From PALSA-693 sp963780345 (lineage in GTDB: Bacteria > Actinomycetota > Acidimicrobiia > Acidimicrobiales > Palsa-688): a DNA stretch of 64,000 bases. Each line of letters opens with the position of its first letter. Position 1 is the stretch's first letter. The notes under the pieces are model-generated. The model did no database searches. It had not been told where the DNA came from and saw only the letters and a program-made list of their open reading frames with translations. Where the stretch lies: the NCBI GenBank assembly GCA_963780345.1, contig CAWABU010000007.1, positions 1 through 64,000 on the forward strand, in the 5' to 3' direction. Shown here piece after piece: positions 1 through 9,381 of this stretch. The position numbers and the translations under genes are program-made.

Positions 1-21
1 CAGGAAAGTGCAGGTCAGAGG
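1..21 (+). repeat. attL direct repeat (left end of integrated element)
   Basis: A 21-bp sequence starting caggaaagtg and ending cagagg is repeated identically at 34704-34724. At the right copy it overlaps the CCA end of a tRNA-Gly 3' half, so bases 1-2 here are probably the last two bases of the intact tRNA-Gly CCA lying just left of the window. The integrase starts 99 bp further in, the usual order tRNA, att, int. Confidence 0.85.
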
Positions 22-60
22 GATCGTCTCGGCCGAGAGCAGAGCCTGATACCCCCTCGC

Positions 61-80
61 TATACCACGTTCGTATACCA
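61..80. promoter_or_regulatory. Direct repeats TATACCA between attL and int
   Basis: TATACCA occurs at 61-67 and 74-80, 13 bp apart, in the short gap between the attachment site and the integrase. Closely spaced short repeats here are typical of arm-type integrase or excisionase binding sites; that role is inferred. Confidence 0.3.
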
Positions 81-119
81 TCCGAGCGCAAAGGATCTGG
101 CTCTACGACGAGGTGACCT

Positions 120-1379
120 GTGGTTTCGTCTTCGGCGACCTCCAGAAAGCACGCGATTGGCGGCCCCGGGAACCCGGAGGGCGGCGGCTCGCATGTCGAC
201 GCGGAGGCGCCCAGAGCCCCCACGAAGAGGAGGCCACGGCGGCGGGGGAGTGGTGGAATATTTCCACTACGAGAGGGCGTGTGGCGGGTTGACGTCGAGG
301 TTGCTCGTGATCCGATCACCGGCCGGCGCCGTCGGGCGTCGAGGACAGTGGTCGGCACCCGAGACGATGCCGAGATCGCGCTCGCTCGGCTCAAGGTGGC
401 TGACCACGAGAGGCGCCTGCCTGCTGGAGGGACGAAGGCCCGTTCGGTCCGAGCAGCATTCCAGCTCTACCAGCAAGCCGTCGACGTCGGTTTGGTCGAG
501 CTGGCTCCGCGGACCAGGGTCACGGTTCGCTCGGCAGCAAACACCATGTCCGCGACCACGCTGGCTGATGGTCGGCCGTTCGGCGTCATACGCCTCTCCC
601 GGCTTACCTGGCAGGACATCGAAGCGCTCTACGCATCAATGCGGGCGGCCGGGCACGGAGCCGCCTGGATTCGACGGTGTGCGACAGTGCTGAATCGGAC
701 CCTGGAGTTGGCCCGGAAGCGTGGGCTGCTTGATTCCAACCCGGCCAAGGATGCGGCGCGCCCTCGGTTGACCCGGACTAAGCCGTTCGCCCCGAGCGCT
801 GAGGAGGTGCGGGAGCTTCTCGGGCGCGTGCGACACGTCGACCCCGAGCTTGCGGACGTGGTGACAGTGCTGGCGAGCACAGGAATGCGCTTGGGAGAGT
901 TGCTGGGGCTGTGGTGGCGGGATGTCAACTTCGGGGCCAGCGAAGTCCACGTTGGATGGGCGATCTCCGACGGGGGCCCCGGCATCCGTCTCGTGCGAAA
1001 ACCGACCAAGCGCGCTGACTGGCGGGATGTGCCGTTAACTGAAGCTGCCATTTCAGCGCTCCGCGGTCAGTGGGCTCGCCAACACGAGCTGCCTGGGGCT
1101 GATCCGATTGCCGATACGTACGTCTTCCCCGGTGGCATCGACCCCACAGTGCCGACGCGTCCGGAACGGCTGCAAAACCGCTGGATCGCGGCCCGAGGGT
1201 TCTCTCCAGTCACGCTCGGGCATCTCCGCCACTACGCCGCGACGGCAATGCTCAACGCCGGCGAGTCTTACCGCACGGTCGCCGACATCCTGGGTAACAG
1301 CGAGTCCACGCTCCGGCTTCACTACGACGGCCGCACGGATGTGGGCAAGCGCAAGGCGATTGCTGCGTTGGAACTTTGA
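120..1379 (+). CDS. int: Site-specific tyrosine recombinase (element integrase)
   Basis: A 419-residue phage-type integrase that would catalyse recombination between the element attP and the tRNA-Gly attB. A basic N-terminal arm-binding region (about 35-100) is followed by a SAM-like core-binding domain (about 105-205) and a catalytic domain. Box I Arg is in TGMRLGEL (about 254-261), the box II segment is GHLRHYAATAML (Arg370, His371), and the probable nucleophile is Tyr402 in RLHYDG. The His usual three residues before Arg370 is Gly here, and the usual LGH of box III reads LGN, so two canonical positions diverge. The start is GTG with a GAGGTGA-like purine run just upstream. It lies 99 bp from attL, which supports its role as the integrase of this element. 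Confidence 0.9.
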   Translation: MVSSSATSRKHAIGGPGNPEGGGSHVDAEAPRAPTKRRPRRRGSGGIFPLREGVWRVDVEVARDPITGRRRRASRTVVGTRDDAEIALARLKVADHERRLPAGGTKARSVRAAFQLYQQAVDVGLVELAPRTRVTVRSAANTMSATTLADGRPFGVIRLSRLTWQDIEALYASMRAAGHGAAWIRRCATVLNRTLELARKRGLLDSNPAKDAARPRLTRTKPFAPSAEEVRELLGRVRHVDPELADVVTVLASTGMRLGELLGLWWRDVNFGASEVHVGWAISDGGPGIRLVRKPTKRADWRDVPLTEAAISALRGQWARQHELPGADPIADTYVFPGGIDPTVPTRPERLQNRWIAARGFSPVTLGHLRHYAATAMLNAGESYRTVADILGNSESTLRLHYDGRTDVGKRKAIAALEL

Positions 1380-1380
1380 C

Positions 1381-1395
1381 CTGGAGGCCGATCAG
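1381..1395 (+). repeat. 15-bp repeat shared with the right end
   Basis: The 15 bases ctggaggccgatcag right after the int stop codon also occur at 34642-34656, immediately before the tRNA-Gly fragment at the right end. In the excised circle the two copies would flank the attP core, so they may be integrase arm sites. Chance similarity is possible. Confidence 0.35.
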
Positions 1396-1446
1396 GTGTT
1401 TGACGAGCGGGCACCACCAGATGATCCGTGGGCGCGCTGCGCCGGG

Positions 1447-1614
1447 CTACGAGGCCCTGGCGCGGAACTCCTCGATCGCATCGTCGGGTACGTGGGCGAT
1501 TCCCTTCACCATCACGAAGCGGATCTTCCGTTCGTGAACGAGGCGAAGCAGCTCCTTTGTCGGCATATCAAGCCGCCGGGCTGCTTCTGAAGCTGTAAGG
1601 AGATCAGGGGTCAT
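1447..1614 (-). CDS. Small excisionase-family HTH protein
   Basis: A 55-residue protein with the MerR-like HTH_17 pattern of excisionases: LTASEAARRLDMPTKELLRL, then a basic wing and PDDAIEEFRAR at the end. ATG at 1614 is chosen over an upstream GTG because a strong GGAGGTGGAG ribosome site precedes it and it overlaps the upstream gene by 11 bp. It is the last gene of a three-gene leftward operon beside int. It probably binds DNA as a recombination directionality factor or repressor; which of the two is not visible. Confidence 0.7.
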   Translation of the reverse strand: MTPDLLTASEAARRLDMPTKELLRLVHERKIRFVMVKGIAHVPDDAIEEFRARAS

Positions 1615-1804
1615 CTCCACCTCCAGAGGAACGGTCGAAGCCAAGTTTACGGCTCAAACGGGCGATCTCCTGTTCGACTTCGGCGACGACGGCCAGGTGG
1701 TCGCTGTCGGCCAGAGCGTCGCGGGCGTCCTCAAGCGCGGCGAGGAGTTCGAGCGATTCCTCCAGGTTGTAACGGACCTCCTCGGGCGGACCGGGAACGG
1801 TCAT
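1604..1804 (-). CDS. Hypothetical acidic helical protein
   Basis: 66 residues, no family recognised. The sequence is rich in Glu, Leu and Ala (NLEESLELLAALEDARDAL, then EVEQEIARLSRKLGF), which suggests a coiled coil or helical hairpin. Its ATG overlaps the stop of the XRE regulator (ATGA, 1801-1804), and its end overlaps the excisionase-like gene, so all three are probably translated together. Confidence 0.65.
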   Translation of the reverse strand: MTVPGPPEEVRYNLEESLELLAALEDARDALADSDHLAVVAEVEQEIARLSRKLGFDRSSGGGDDP

Positions 1805-2544
1805 CCTTGTGGCTGCGGGCGGCCCCGTCGGCGATTCTTCATCGGCGTTTCGGCCTCGACTGAATCTTCGGGCAGGTCCACCAGACCCACGTAGTCGCCG
1901 TCGTTGAGTCGTTCGGCGACGAGGCCTCGGATGCCGACTTGGCGGAGGTGGTCGAAGAAGGTGCCGATTTCCTCGGCGGCCCGGTCGACCTCGTCGGTGT
2001 ACTCGTCGAGCAGGGCCAAGAGGAGTTGTTTGCGCCGCTCCCGGTAGCTGGACGTGCGGGCTCGGCTGGGCCGGCCAGTCAGGTTCTCGATGGTCCGGTC
2101 GACTTCGGTGGGCTCGTCGATACGCAGCTGACGGAGCCGGTCGTAGACTGGTTGGAGTTGGGTCTCGCGTCCGAAGACGATGCCGTAGAGCTCACTGACG
2201 ATGTTGGTGGTGTGGTGCAGAGTGCGGTGGTCGCGGGGTGGGGGCAGGAAGAACCACACCAGGGGGAGGTCGAAGGCCAGGGCGAAGGCGAGGATCTCGT
2301 GAGCGTCGAATTCCCGGTGGCGTTCGCCTTCGTAGGCGCGTTCGATGGCGGAGATGCTGGCTTGGGGTAGCCGCTGGCCCAGGAGTGGCTCAAGAGCTCG
2401 CGCCGTGTCTTCCTGAGTCAAGCCGCGTAGCTCTCGGGCGGCGCGGAAGTTGTAGGCAACGATCTCGTTGAGGTCTGCCTGACCGGGGCGGCGTACGAGG
2501 TCGGGGGGTCTGGTGTCCGTAGGTGTCCGTCGGCGTCCGACCAT
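1801..2544 (-). CDS. XRE-family transcriptional regulator
   Basis: 247 residues. An N-terminal lambda-repressor-like HTH (about residues 28-85) is visible in VAYNFRAARELRGLTQEDTA and PQASISAIERAYEG. It is followed by a hydrophobic segment (FALAFDLPLVWFFLPPP) and a long helical C-terminal domain. Actinobacterial mobile elements often carry such a regulator next to int/xis to control transfer or excision. It heads the leftward operon and is divergent from the second excisionase-like gene, so the 104-bp gap probably holds both promoters. What signal it senses is unknown. Confidence 0.8.
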   Translation of the reverse strand: MVGRRRTPTDTRPPDLVRRPGQADLNEIVAYNFRAARELRGLTQEDTARALEPLLGQRLPQASISAIERAYEGERHREFDAHEILAFALAFDLPLVWFFLPPPRDHRTLHHTTNIVSELYGIVFGRETQLQPVYDRLRQLRIDEPTEVDRTIENLTGRPSRARTSSYRERRKQLLLALLDEYTDEVDRAAEEIGTFFDHLRQVGIRGLVAERLNDGDYVGLVDLPEDSVEAETPMKNRRRGRPQPQG

Positions 2545-2606
2545 AGTGGGATCTTAGCCATTGCCTCCAAATTGTTGGCGTATTCCCCACAGACACTCCA
2601 CCATGT

Positions 2607-2612
2607 TATAAT
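2607..2612 (+). promoter_or_regulatory. Possible -10 box upstream of the rightward transfer genes
   Basis: TATAAT lies about 37 bp before the ATG at 2649 in the divergent gap between the XRE regulator and the small HTH gene. No convincing -35 box is seen at 16-18 bp, so a regulator may be needed. Confidence 0.4.
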
Positions 2613-2648
2613 CCCACCGGTGTTATTCCACGTCCGGGAGGTGTTGTC

Positions 2649-2876
2649 ATGAGGGCTGGAGAGGTGGCGTTCCTGCGGGTGCGGGAGGCGGCGTTGGTGT
2701 TGGGGATCTCAAGCTCGGCGGCCTACGAGCTGGCGAATGTCTGGCTGGCCACTGACGGCCGGACGGGACTTCCGGCCGTTCGTATGGGCCGCCGCATCCT
2801 GATCCCCCGGGCGGCGATCGACCGCCTGGCGGCCGTCGGCAGCGACGACGGCCATGACGTCAACCTCGTCGGCTGA
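2649..2876 (+). CDS. Excisionase-like HTH protein
   Basis: 75 residues with a MerR/excisionase-type HTH: LRVREAALVLGISSSAAYEL, then a charged wing ending VRMGRRILIPRAAIDRLA. A GGGAGGTG ribosome site sits 6 bp before the ATG. It is the first gene of a rightward set with the winged-helix protein and the relaxase, an order seen in actinobacterial plasmids and integrative elements. It may be the true excisionase or a transfer regulator; the gene at 1447-1614 is the competing candidate. Confidence 0.75.
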   Translation: MRAGEVAFLRVREAALVLGISSSAAYELANVWLATDGRTGLPAVRMGRRILIPRAAIDRLAAVGSDDGHDVNLVG

Positions 2877-2893
2877 GTCCGCGCCCGCGAGCG

Positions 2894-3438
2894 GTGACTA
2901 CATCTGACGGCTTCAACGAACCGGGACTCGTTGTGTCCGCGGCCAGCCGGGGCCTGCGTCGGCAGCTGCGCGCCCTCGCCTGGGTGACGCTGGAGGAGGT
3001 GGCCCTGGACGCCGTGGATGAGGACGGCCGGCTGGTTGCGCATACGTCGGCACGTCAGGTTGCCGAACGTCTGAGGATCGACCCCGGCACCGCCGCAGGC
3101 GCCCTGCGGGAACTTCGCGACCGGGGCTCCTCCACCTCGAACGCGAGCACGGGCCTGCGGGCCGGTTTGGCCTGTCGGTCTATATCATTGGCTCGGTCCC
3201 CGGCCTGACGGTGGTCCCACCATGGGCGGCAGAGCCACGTGTGGAGTCGCCATGGATGGAAAAGGCCGCTGTGGGCAATGCAAACCGTTTGCTGGCCGCA
3301 GCCGATCGCAGACGCTTCGATCCACCACGCTTAGCCCAACCACGCATGGCTGAGCCAAATATGGATATGACGACGCCGTCGCCCTCTCTGCAATGCCCTG
3401 GCCAGGCGGCGCTGGACCCCGGAACGGCCCAGTCGTGA
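2894..3438 (+). pseudogene. Winged-helix DNA-binding protein, frameshifted
   Basis: The GTG start opens a helix-turn-helix protein: helix about 15-35, then TSARQVAERLRIDPGTAAGAL and RELRDRG. After that the frame is lost by one missing base near 3125. Reading resumes in the other frame as LLHLEREHGPAGRFGLSVYIIG and runs to the TGA at 3436-3438. Restored, it is about 181 residues with a complete wing and a polar tail. It lies between the excisionase-like gene and the relaxase, where a transfer or replication regulator would be expected. The indel may be an assembly error. Confidence 0.6.
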
Positions 3439-3486
3439 GCGCGGCGGCTCTTGGGTTGCCTCCCGGAGGGTGGCAAGTGTCTGTGC

Positions 3487-3604
3487 GGGGTTGGGTTGTT
3501 GGGGTGAGGGTTGGATTGGTCGGTGGGGTGATGGTGGTGGGGATGGGAGTTTGGTCATTGGATGGGGGTGGCGTGGATGGTGACGAGGTTGGGGGTGGTG
3601 CGGT
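3487..3604 (+). other. G/T-rich tract before the relaxase (candidate oriT or G-quadruplex region)
   Basis: Almost all bases in this 118-bp gap are G or T on the plus strand, with repeated GGG to GGGGG runs separated by short T-rich spacers. It ends at the relaxase start codon. MobF origins of transfer often lie beside the relaxase gene, and such G runs can form quadruplexes. No nic site was identified. Confidence 0.35.
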
Positions 3605-6600
3605 GTGTTGACGGTGACGCGGTTGACGGACGCGGAGTACTTGATCTCGTCGGTGGCGCTCAGCATCGACGAGTACTACGCCGGGGTGGGCGAGTCGCCG
3701 GGGGTGTGGGCGGGGCGGTGGTCCGAGGGTCTCGGCTTGGCTGGCGTGGTGGAGGCCGGCGAGCTGCGCGCCTTGGTCGAGGGGAGGCACCCGGTGAGCG
3801 GCGAGGATCTGCTGGCGGGGTCACGGCCGCGCAAGGTGAGCGCGTTCGACTTGACGTTCTCGGCGCCGAAGAGCGTGTCGCTGTTGTGGGCGTTTGCCTC
3901 TGAGCCGCTGGCCGAGGCGGTGGCGGCCGCGCACCGGGAGGCGGTCGAAGCCGCGTCGGGGTTCTTGGAGGAGAACGCGGCGGTGGCCCGGGTGCAGTCG
4001 CAGGGACTGCGGCGGCGGGTAGCCACGGAAGGTTGGGTGGTGGCCGGGTTCGTGCACAGAACGAGCCGGGAGGGCGATCCTCAGCTGCACACCCATTGTC
4101 TGGTCCCCAATCTCGTGCGCCGGACCGGCGACGGTCGGTACGTCGGCTTGGACGCCGGCCCGTTGTTCGAGTGGGCCCGGGCGGCCGGGTCGGTCTACCA
4201 GAACCACCTGCAGCGCACGCTCTCGGATCGGGTGGGGGTGGTTTGGGGTCCGGACCATCACAACACAAGAGAGATCGAGGGTTTCTCCCGGACCCAGCTG
4301 CGGGCGTTTTCCAAGCGCAGTGCCCAGATTGAGGCGGAGCTGGAGAAGAAGGGGGCGGTGTATGAGTCGCCCGCGCTGCGAATGCAGGCAGACGACGACG
4401 CATCTTTGGCCACCCGGACCGGGAAGGATCATTCGTTGACTCCGAGCCTGCTGGCCGAACGGTGGCGCAGGGAGGCCGATGCGGTGGACTTGGCGGTCGG
4501 GACGGTGTTGGAGCGGGGAGTGTGTTTCGCGAACCCGGGCGTGGAGGCACCGGGCTGGGAGGAGATCACCCGCGTCCTGACCGATCCCGACATCGGGTTG
4601 TGCGCCCATTCGGGCCGTTTCATCCGCGCCGATGTGGTCGAGCACGTCTGCGCCATCTCGGGCGGCTGGCTCGACCTCGAGGAGATAACCACCATGGCCG
4701 ACCAGTTCCTCTCCTCGGATCTGGCAGTGCGCCTCACCCCCGACGACCAGGTCGGCCGGCGCAAGGCCCCGCAGTGGTCGACCGCCGCGCACCGGGCCAC
4801 CGAGGACCGCACTCTGGCCCTGGCCGACAACCTGGCCGCCCGAACCGTCCCGGCCATCTGCGCCTCGGCGGTGACGGAAGCGCTGCGGACGGAGCCGGGC
4901 CTCGGTTCCGATCAAACCGCGGCCATCATGATGCTGACCGGTGAGGGCGCCGGGGCGCGGTGTGTGCTGGCCCCAGCCGGTTACGGCAAGACAACCATGC
5001 TCCACACCGCGGCCCAAGCCGCAACCGCCGACGGCCGGCCCGTAGTTGCCGTGGCCACGACCGCCAAGGCGGTGGCCGAGCTGGCTGGCGCCGGTCTGGA
5101 CGCCCGCACCATCGCCCGGCTGCGCATCGACCTGACCGACGGGCCTCTGGCTGTCGGAACGATCGTGGTGTTGGACGAGATCTCCCAAACCCCGACCCGG
5201 GAAGTCGAGGCGGTGCTCGCGGCGGTGGACGCCTGCCCGGGCGGGAGCATCTGGATCCTCGGTGACCTTCGCCAGTCCCAGCCGGTGGGGGCGGGCGGGA
5301 TGGCCGACCACATCGAAACCCTCGCCGCCTCAGGCCGAATTCCCTCGGCCCATCTCACGGTCAACCGCCGCCAGGTCGACCCGACCGACCGCCAGGCTCT
5401 CAGCCTGCTCCGCCAAGGCGAAGTGGCCGGTTCCCAGCAGCTGCGCGCCGGAGCAGGGCTGGGAGCACGAGCACGCCCGCCCGGGCGAAGCCCGGCAGGC
5501 TATGGCCTTCGCCGTATGCGACGATATCGCCACCTACGGCGCCGATCAGGTGGCGGCGTTGGCGGTCTCCCATACCGATGCCGAGGACCTCGCCGATCGA
5601 ATCCGGGCGTCCCTGACCGACAGGGCCGTGATCGGCGGGCCGATCATGACCGGGCCGGGATGGACAGCCGAGCGGGACTACCAGGCCGGCGACCGAGTGC
5701 TCCTGCACGCCCGCTGCGGACCTTCGGGCAGCCAGCTGGTCAACGGCACCACCGCCACCGTCACCCGCGTCGACAACACCCGGCTGACCGTCCGCCTCGA
5801 CCGCACCGGCCAGGACGCGACGCTGCCGGCTAGCTTCGTGCAAGGCACCCGCAAGGACAGCTCCCCGAACGTGTCGCACTCCTGGGCCCGCACCGTCGAC
5901 AGCGCCCAGGGCGGCACCTGGCAGGCGTGCCACCTGCTGGGTAGCGCCACCCTGGACTCCTACCGGGGATACACCGGCCAGTCCCGCTCCCGCCATCCCA
6001 CCCACACGTGGAACACCAAACAGCTTGTCTCCGTCGACTACGGCGGGATCCTGGCCGACCAGCGCGACCCGGCCGAGGTGGTCGCCCACGCACTAGCCCG
6101 CCAGCCCGATCCCACCCTGGCCGCCCGCTCGGATCCCTGGACGGTAGACCACCAACTGCGCGACCAGATAGCCGAACACGAGCAGGTCCTCGCAGGCCGT
6201 CCGGCTGATCCGAGCGGGGCGCTCGCCGGGGCGGTCGAGCAGCTACGCCCTGCGCAGTCGTGGCTTGAGGCCATGGAGACTCTTGCCGTCGGTGCCGCCA
6301 GGCAGCTCGACGATCTGGGAGCGTTCTCCGGGCTGAGCAGACGGGGCCGAGAACAGCGCCGGTACCTCGAAGAGAGGGTCGCGGCCGATCGCCAGCAGGC
6401 GGCGGCCGCCCGGGAGACACGTGACGGCATCGCCTCTCGAGCCCAGGCGCTCGAACGCGACCAGATAGCCTTCGAGCGCTTCGAGACGACCGAAGGTTGG
6501 CGCCAAGAAGAACTGGTCCGGCTTCGCGACCGGCTCGACGACCACTGGGCCCAAACGGTGGCGGCCTGCGTTCGGGCCGAGGATCCGCTCGCCTTCGGGA

Positions 6601-7443
6601 TCGCCAAGCTCCGCCACGCCCGCGCCACCACCGCCGCCCGCATCGAGCAGCTCGACGCCTCCCTGCCCCCCGACCGGGGCAGCGAATCGCAAGACTCCTG
6701 CGCCCAGCTGCCCCAGGTCCTCAGGGCCCGACACGACGCGGAGCGGGTCCTGGCCGACAGCCAGGCCAGCCTCGATGAAGCGAGGCGCCGCCACTGGGGA
6801 CGCCACGACCGCGACGCCATCGCCGCCGCCCAAGGGAGGGTCGCCTACAACGAACATTGCTTGGAGCAGGCCCGGAATGCAGAACGCGATCTCCGGGATC
6901 GTCTCGCTTGCATCTCGACCTATCAGCAGGAACGCCGGCAGGCGATCACCGACAGCGCGTCGAGACGCCGAGAGCTTGAGACCGCGACCGCGCGAGTTGG
7001 ACGCCGCGCTCGATTACACCCGCCCCCAGCGGGTCGAAGCGTTGATATGCGACCCCTCACCTCACCTTATCAAGCGTCTCGGCGAGCCTCCGGCATCAGC
7101 CGCCGGCCGGGCCGTGTGGTGCCATCACGCCCTACCCATCGAAGCCGCCCTCGACGGCGACGACGGCGTCGGCCCGCCCCAAACGGGACGGAGCCGACAC
7201 AACGATCGGGCCCGCCAGGAGATCGCAGTCGCCGATCGCCTACTCGAAGCCAAGTCCGCCGTCACCAACCCCACCGTGTGGGCCGAACTCGCGCGGCAGG
7301 CAGGGACGCTCCGGGAACATGCGCTCAGAGACCTGAGAGTCCGGAGGGCATACCCGGAGACGATGTCACCAACCCATCAGGCCGAGCACCATCTCTACAT
7401 CGACCACTCAGTACGCCCTCGAGGGCCCGAGATCGACCTATGA
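3605..7443 (+). pseudogene. MobF-family conjugative relaxase/helicase (TrwC/TraI-like), two frameshifts
   Basis: About 1,279 residues if repaired. The N-terminal relaxase domain has the tyrosine pair in IDEYYAG (Tyr24, Tyr25) and the metal-binding histidines His151, His162 and His164 (GDPQLHTH). The helicase part has Walker A APAGYGKTT (about 455-463), Walker B IVVLDEIS and a VDSAQGGTW motif, followed by a long coiled coil. One inserted base near 5450 and another indel near 6985 break the frame three ways. It would nick oriT and unwind DNA for transfer. No coupling protein or secretion genes follow, so the element would rely on another system. The indels are real decay or sequencing error. 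Confidence 0.85.
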
Positions 7444-7520
7444 CAGCACGCTGCCCATTCTGCGGAGGATGCTTCGAGGCGCTTGCGCGGAGCAAGCAGG
7501 CCACAGGAACAGGAAGCTGA
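7440..7520 (+). CDS. Tiny zinc-ribbon-like ORF coupled to the relaxase
   Basis: 26 residues with CPFCGGC near the start, resembling half of a zinc ribbon. Its ATG overlaps the relaxase TGA as ATGA, which suggests translational coupling. It may be the truncated start of a longer gene. No function is assigned. Confidence 0.35.
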   Translation: MTARCPFCGGCFEALARSKQATGTGS

Positions 7521-7816
7521 TAAGGGTCACTACAGACTTCCGGCGATAGGTGGCACACCGGCATGAACGTTCTGGGCGGACCATATGGGACAGGTGCGCT
7601 CCAGTCCCCCCGAGGGGCGGGGTCAAGGATTCCTGCTCTTCACAGAATCCTGTCGCGGGTGCAGGACGAGCGGCTGAGTGTGGAGGGTGAAGCGTGTGCG
7701 GAGGTGGTGGGAGATTCCTCCTGAAGGCCCTATAGGGGGTTCGCCGGGTTCCGACTCCCCGATCGTGTCTCAAATGTCCCATTGCGCCATCGGCCGAGAT
7801 CAGTTTCGATGGTCGT
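7521..7816. other. Intergenic region, no gene recognised
   Basis: No coding signal in either strand. A G/C inverted stretch around 7605-7620 could be part of a weak terminator after the relaxase. The last bases probably carry the promoter of the delta-60 repeat gene. Confidence 0.4.
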
Positions 7817-9250
7817 ATGGCAACGATCCGCCTCGATACCACCTTCGGACACGGCGGCTGGGTCGGGCCGACGACGACGGGCATCGAGTGGCTGACGTTC
7901 GCCCAGATCGGTCTGATTCGCGCCCGGACCGGAATCATGGTCGCCGCCGGGACCGGCCACCGCTCCGATGGTGAGCATTTCTACCTGACGGCGTACGAAC
8001 CCGACGGCCGGCTCGATTCCCGCTTCGGGGAGGAGGGCGCCGTTGTGAGCGAGCTGTTTGCGATCGGATGGGCGCTCGCAGTCCAGGATTCCGCTAAACG
8101 TCCTGTCGGGCTCGAACGTGAGCCGGCCCAGATGTTGCTGGTCGGGGGTCAAGCGAGCGACCCAGAGTCCGGCAGCAACGTGTTCGCCCTGCAGCGCTAT
8201 GACCTCTCGGGCCGCCTGGACCGCCGATTCGGAGTAGACGGAACGGCGCGCCTGGATGTGGCTCCCTTGACGGGGCCTGCCGACGAAGACGACGAGATGC
8301 TATTGGCGATCGGCGTGCAGTCCGAAGCCGGCATTCTGGGGACGGGCTACGTAAGCAAGGCTAACGGTGGCCGGGGCGCCCTCGTCCGCTGGCATGCCGA
8401 CGGACGACTCGACGCTGATTTCGGCGGTTATGGAGGGGCCGGTCGGGGCCGTGTTGTCTATCCTGCGTTGAACGCCCCGGGCGACCTCTGGGGCAACGTC
8501 CCCGACACCGCGTTCCAGAGTCTGGCGCTCCAGGGGGACGACAAGATCGTCGTGGGCGGCACCTACGGCGCCCAGCTGTTGGTTGCACGATTCACCCCTG
8601 ATGGTGCCTTCGACCTGCGTTTCGGGGAGAACGGGCGCGTTGTGCTGACGATCGGGTTCGGCGCCCTTGGCGCGCCCCGGATCCTGGTGCAGCCGGACGG
8701 CCGCATCCTTGTCGTCGCCACCGTAGGATCACCGACAGGCGGGGGCCTCGACAGCGACGTGACGGCAATTGGCCTGGTCCGCCTTCTGCCCGACGGATCC
8801 CTCGACCCAACCTTCGGGCGACTCGTCGTCTCGCCGCCGCCTCCGCCCGGGCCCCGTCCACTTCCGCCGGGGCTACCTCCGCAGCCAACACGTCCGGCTA
8901 CCTACCGGCTGGGATGGCAGATTCAGAACGTTCCCGACGCCGGTTTCGAGGGTGTGAACGACGCGGTCATACTGGCCGGCCCGCACGAGTCGATCATCGG
9001 CGTGGGCGGGACCAACGTGGGAGCGGCGTTCCAAGGAGACTTCCTGATAGCGCGGTATCTTGCCGACGGCGACGTCGACACCACATCCACCGGCTCCCAA
9101 GGCGCGGTCGAGACGGGACTCCCCGGGGGAGGCGGCTACGCCACCGCCTGCCTGCTGGACGCCGAACGAGGCACGGTCACCGCCGCAGGCGGGATATCGA
9201 TGAATGGTCAGCAAGGCGTCGGCCTTGCCCGCTACTTACTGAATGGCTGA
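7817..9250 (+). CDS. Delta-60 repeat (DUF5122) beta-propeller protein
   Basis: 477 residues made of repeated units with the signature pattern DG-x-LD-x-x-FG: YDLSGRLDRRFGVDGT, FTPDGAFDLRFGENG, LLPDGSLDPTFGR, EPDGRLDSRFGEEG. Such repeats form beta-propellers in secreted or surface proteins, but no signal peptide is visible at this N-terminus. A proline-rich hinge (about 335-360) separates the repeats from a C-terminal part with degenerate copies. It lies between the relaxase and a methyltransferase, near an ECF-like sigma gene. Role unknown. Confidence 0.75.
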   Translation: MATIRLDTTFGHGGWVGPTTTGIEWLTFAQIGLIRARTGIMVAAGTGHRSDGEHFYLTAYEPDGRLDSRFGEEGAVVSELFAIGWALAVQDSAKRPVGLEREPAQMLLVGGQASDPESGSNVFALQRYDLSGRLDRRFGVDGTARLDVAPLTGPADEDDEMLLAIGVQSEAGILGTGYVSKANGGRGALVRWHADGRLDADFGGYGGAGRGRVVYPALNAPGDLWGNVPDTAFQSLALQGDDKIVVGGTYGAQLLVARFTPDGAFDLRFGENGRVVLTIGFGALGAPRILVQPDGRILVVATVGSPTGGGLDSDVTAIGLVRLLPDGSLDPTFGRLVVSPPPPPGPRPLPPGLPPQPTRPATYRLGWQIQNVPDAGFEGVNDAVILAGPHESIIGVGGTNVGAAFQGDFLIARYLADGDVDTTSTGSQGAVETGLPGGGGYATACLLDAERGTVTAAGGISMNGQQGVGLARYLLNG

Positions 9251-9381
9251 GGGCGACAGTCGAAAGCGGTAACAGAAGGGCGCTCCAACCTGTCAATCGT
9301 TGACAGTCCGGGACCTTCAGCGACGTTGCTCGGGTCGACTTCACCTTCACAGACCAAGGGACCTGCACCCTACATCCGCGT

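Noticed and set aside
3821..5311. 496-codon minus-strand frame opposite the relaxase
   Set aside because: The plus strand carries all MobF motifs; the minus frame has no motif or ribosome site.
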